NCBI GenBank assembly: GCA_002633005.1
Contig: NMRA01000160.1
Location: forward strand, 524,065 to 588,064
Origin: Phoronis australis
Lineage: Eukaryota > Phoronida > Phoronidae
Reading direction: 5' to 3'
Length of the DNA: 64,000 nt
Within the stretch, counting starts at the first letter, position 1; every line of letters starts with the position of its first letter. Positions 63,206 to 64,000 of this stretch are shown piece by piece. The notes under the pieces are model-generated. The model made no database searches and was not told the origin of the DNA. It was given only the letters and a program-made list of their open reading frames with translations. The position numbers and the translations under genes were made by a program.

Positions 63206-63447
63206 CAGTGGCAGATGTACGTTTTCAGTAAAGGGGGGAGGGTTAGGATTCGAGCGAATCCGAGGCGCATAGCGCTGAGCGGAAGGAAGGTCGAGAGGGA
63301 GTTTCCCCCTCCCGTGTAAGATTTTTTGTGGTTTTTAGTAGCTGAGTTTCGTTTTTCTGGCGTAATTATTTTCAATTTTCATTTTTGATCCTTTCCCGAG
63401 GGGGGGTGAAACACCCTGAACCCCCTCCCCCTGTAGACCCGCCTCTG
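63206..63447. mobile_element. inverted-repeat element with G-rich ends
   Basis: The left end cagtggcagatgtac and the right end gtagacccgcctctg are imperfect inverted repeats, 242 bp apart, with ggggggaggg and ccccctcccc just inside. Flanking atgca and attca may be a diverged target duplication. It is related in its ends to the element at 10,571. Confidence 0.65.
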
Positions 63448-63949
63448 ATTCAAGATTTTTTGAACTCAGTAACTTCAAGTACTTGACTTTAATGAATAAC
63501 AATGTGCATTAGACTAAATTTATCGAATCTCATACTGTGTTCCGGTTTTATTTAAGGAAACTATAAACCAGCCTCCAATAAAAAAATAATTTCGGCCACA
63601 TAACGTCATGACATTGGTATCAAACTGTGCCTTAGTCAAGTTAGAGGGGATTTCAGCTGACAGGTCGTTATTGCTTGAGACTGGGCCGCACAAGTTGGTT
63701 TGTCACTGCGTGACATTTCATGCACCGAACAAGGTCTCGAGGAATAACAAAGTGTCATAGTTCTTTGCAAGTCCTTAAATTACTTCTCACTGAGTAAGGA
63801 ACAAGCTGATATAGGAACAAGTGGTCGAAATCACTCGAGTTTGCTTCTTTGACAGGACACGGTTAACCGCTTTGATAATTATGGTCAAAATAAACTTTTC
63901 AGCACATACTAACTTAGTATGCATGCAATGACTAATTGGGTGCAAATAC

Positions 63950-64000
63950 CTTGATATATTTCATGATGGCAGGGTAAGCCTTCCAACCGCCGATACCAGA
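63950..64000 (-). CDS. partial exon of the gene at the right edge
   Basis: The frame SGIGGWKAYPAIMKYIK runs into the window from the edge and ends at donor AAG|GTATTT in phase 0, matching the acceptor phase of the last exon at 62,768. The join would read ...KYIK-GNKLQL.... A further small exon between them is possible (see rejected items). Function not recognised. Confidence 0.5.

Overview
This is eukaryotic, intron-rich invertebrate DNA. It is AT-rich, carries many short elements with inverted ends, and shows two places where both haplotypes of a very heterozygous animal were assembled one after the other. A FoxQ2-type forkhead gene and a tropomyosin gene with the vertebrate exon lengths point to a eumetazoan, probably a marine invertebrate. 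I cannot place it more precisely from sequence alone.

Layout. 1-5,078: little recognisable coding, one possible small plus-strand exon at 2,161-2,272. 5,079-5,903 (minus): a single-ORF forkhead factor, best read as FoxQ2. 5,904-11,509: intergenic, with a pair of perfect hairpins at 9,786-9,852, a 23-bp tandem repeat and an inverted-repeat element. 11,522-12,001 (minus): a small basic, coiled-coil-like protein of unknown function with a poly(A) signal right after its stop. 12,065-18,330: intergenic, with transposon remnants and a tRNA-derived SINE head. 18,331-59,723 (minus): one very large tropomyosin gene. 62,631-64,000 (minus): the last exons of an unrecognised gene running off the right edge.

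The tropomyosin gene is the main content. Every exon I reconstructed has the length of its vertebrate counterpart (exon 1a 114 nt from the canonical Met, then 126, 134, 118, 71, 76, 63, 70 and 83 nt including the stop), so the long product is 284 residues plus an optional 8-residue N-terminal extension. On this frame the gene carries tandem alternative exons: two tropomyosin first exons (1a, 1b), four copies of exon 4, three copies of exon 6 and three alternative final exons 9. If combined freely that is 72 isoforms. The arrays of exons 4 and 6 are frame-locked: including two copies of either gives a premature stop, in most pairings at the first or second codon after the junction.

A 210-codon lysine-rich open exon at 50,384-51,013 lies inside the tropomyosin gene on the same strand. 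It ends in a splice donor in the phase needed to join tropomyosin exon 3, so it may be the N-terminus of an atypical long tropomyosin, or the first exon of a separate nested gene.

All exon calls rest on reading splice signals and translations by eye. No alignment or search was run.
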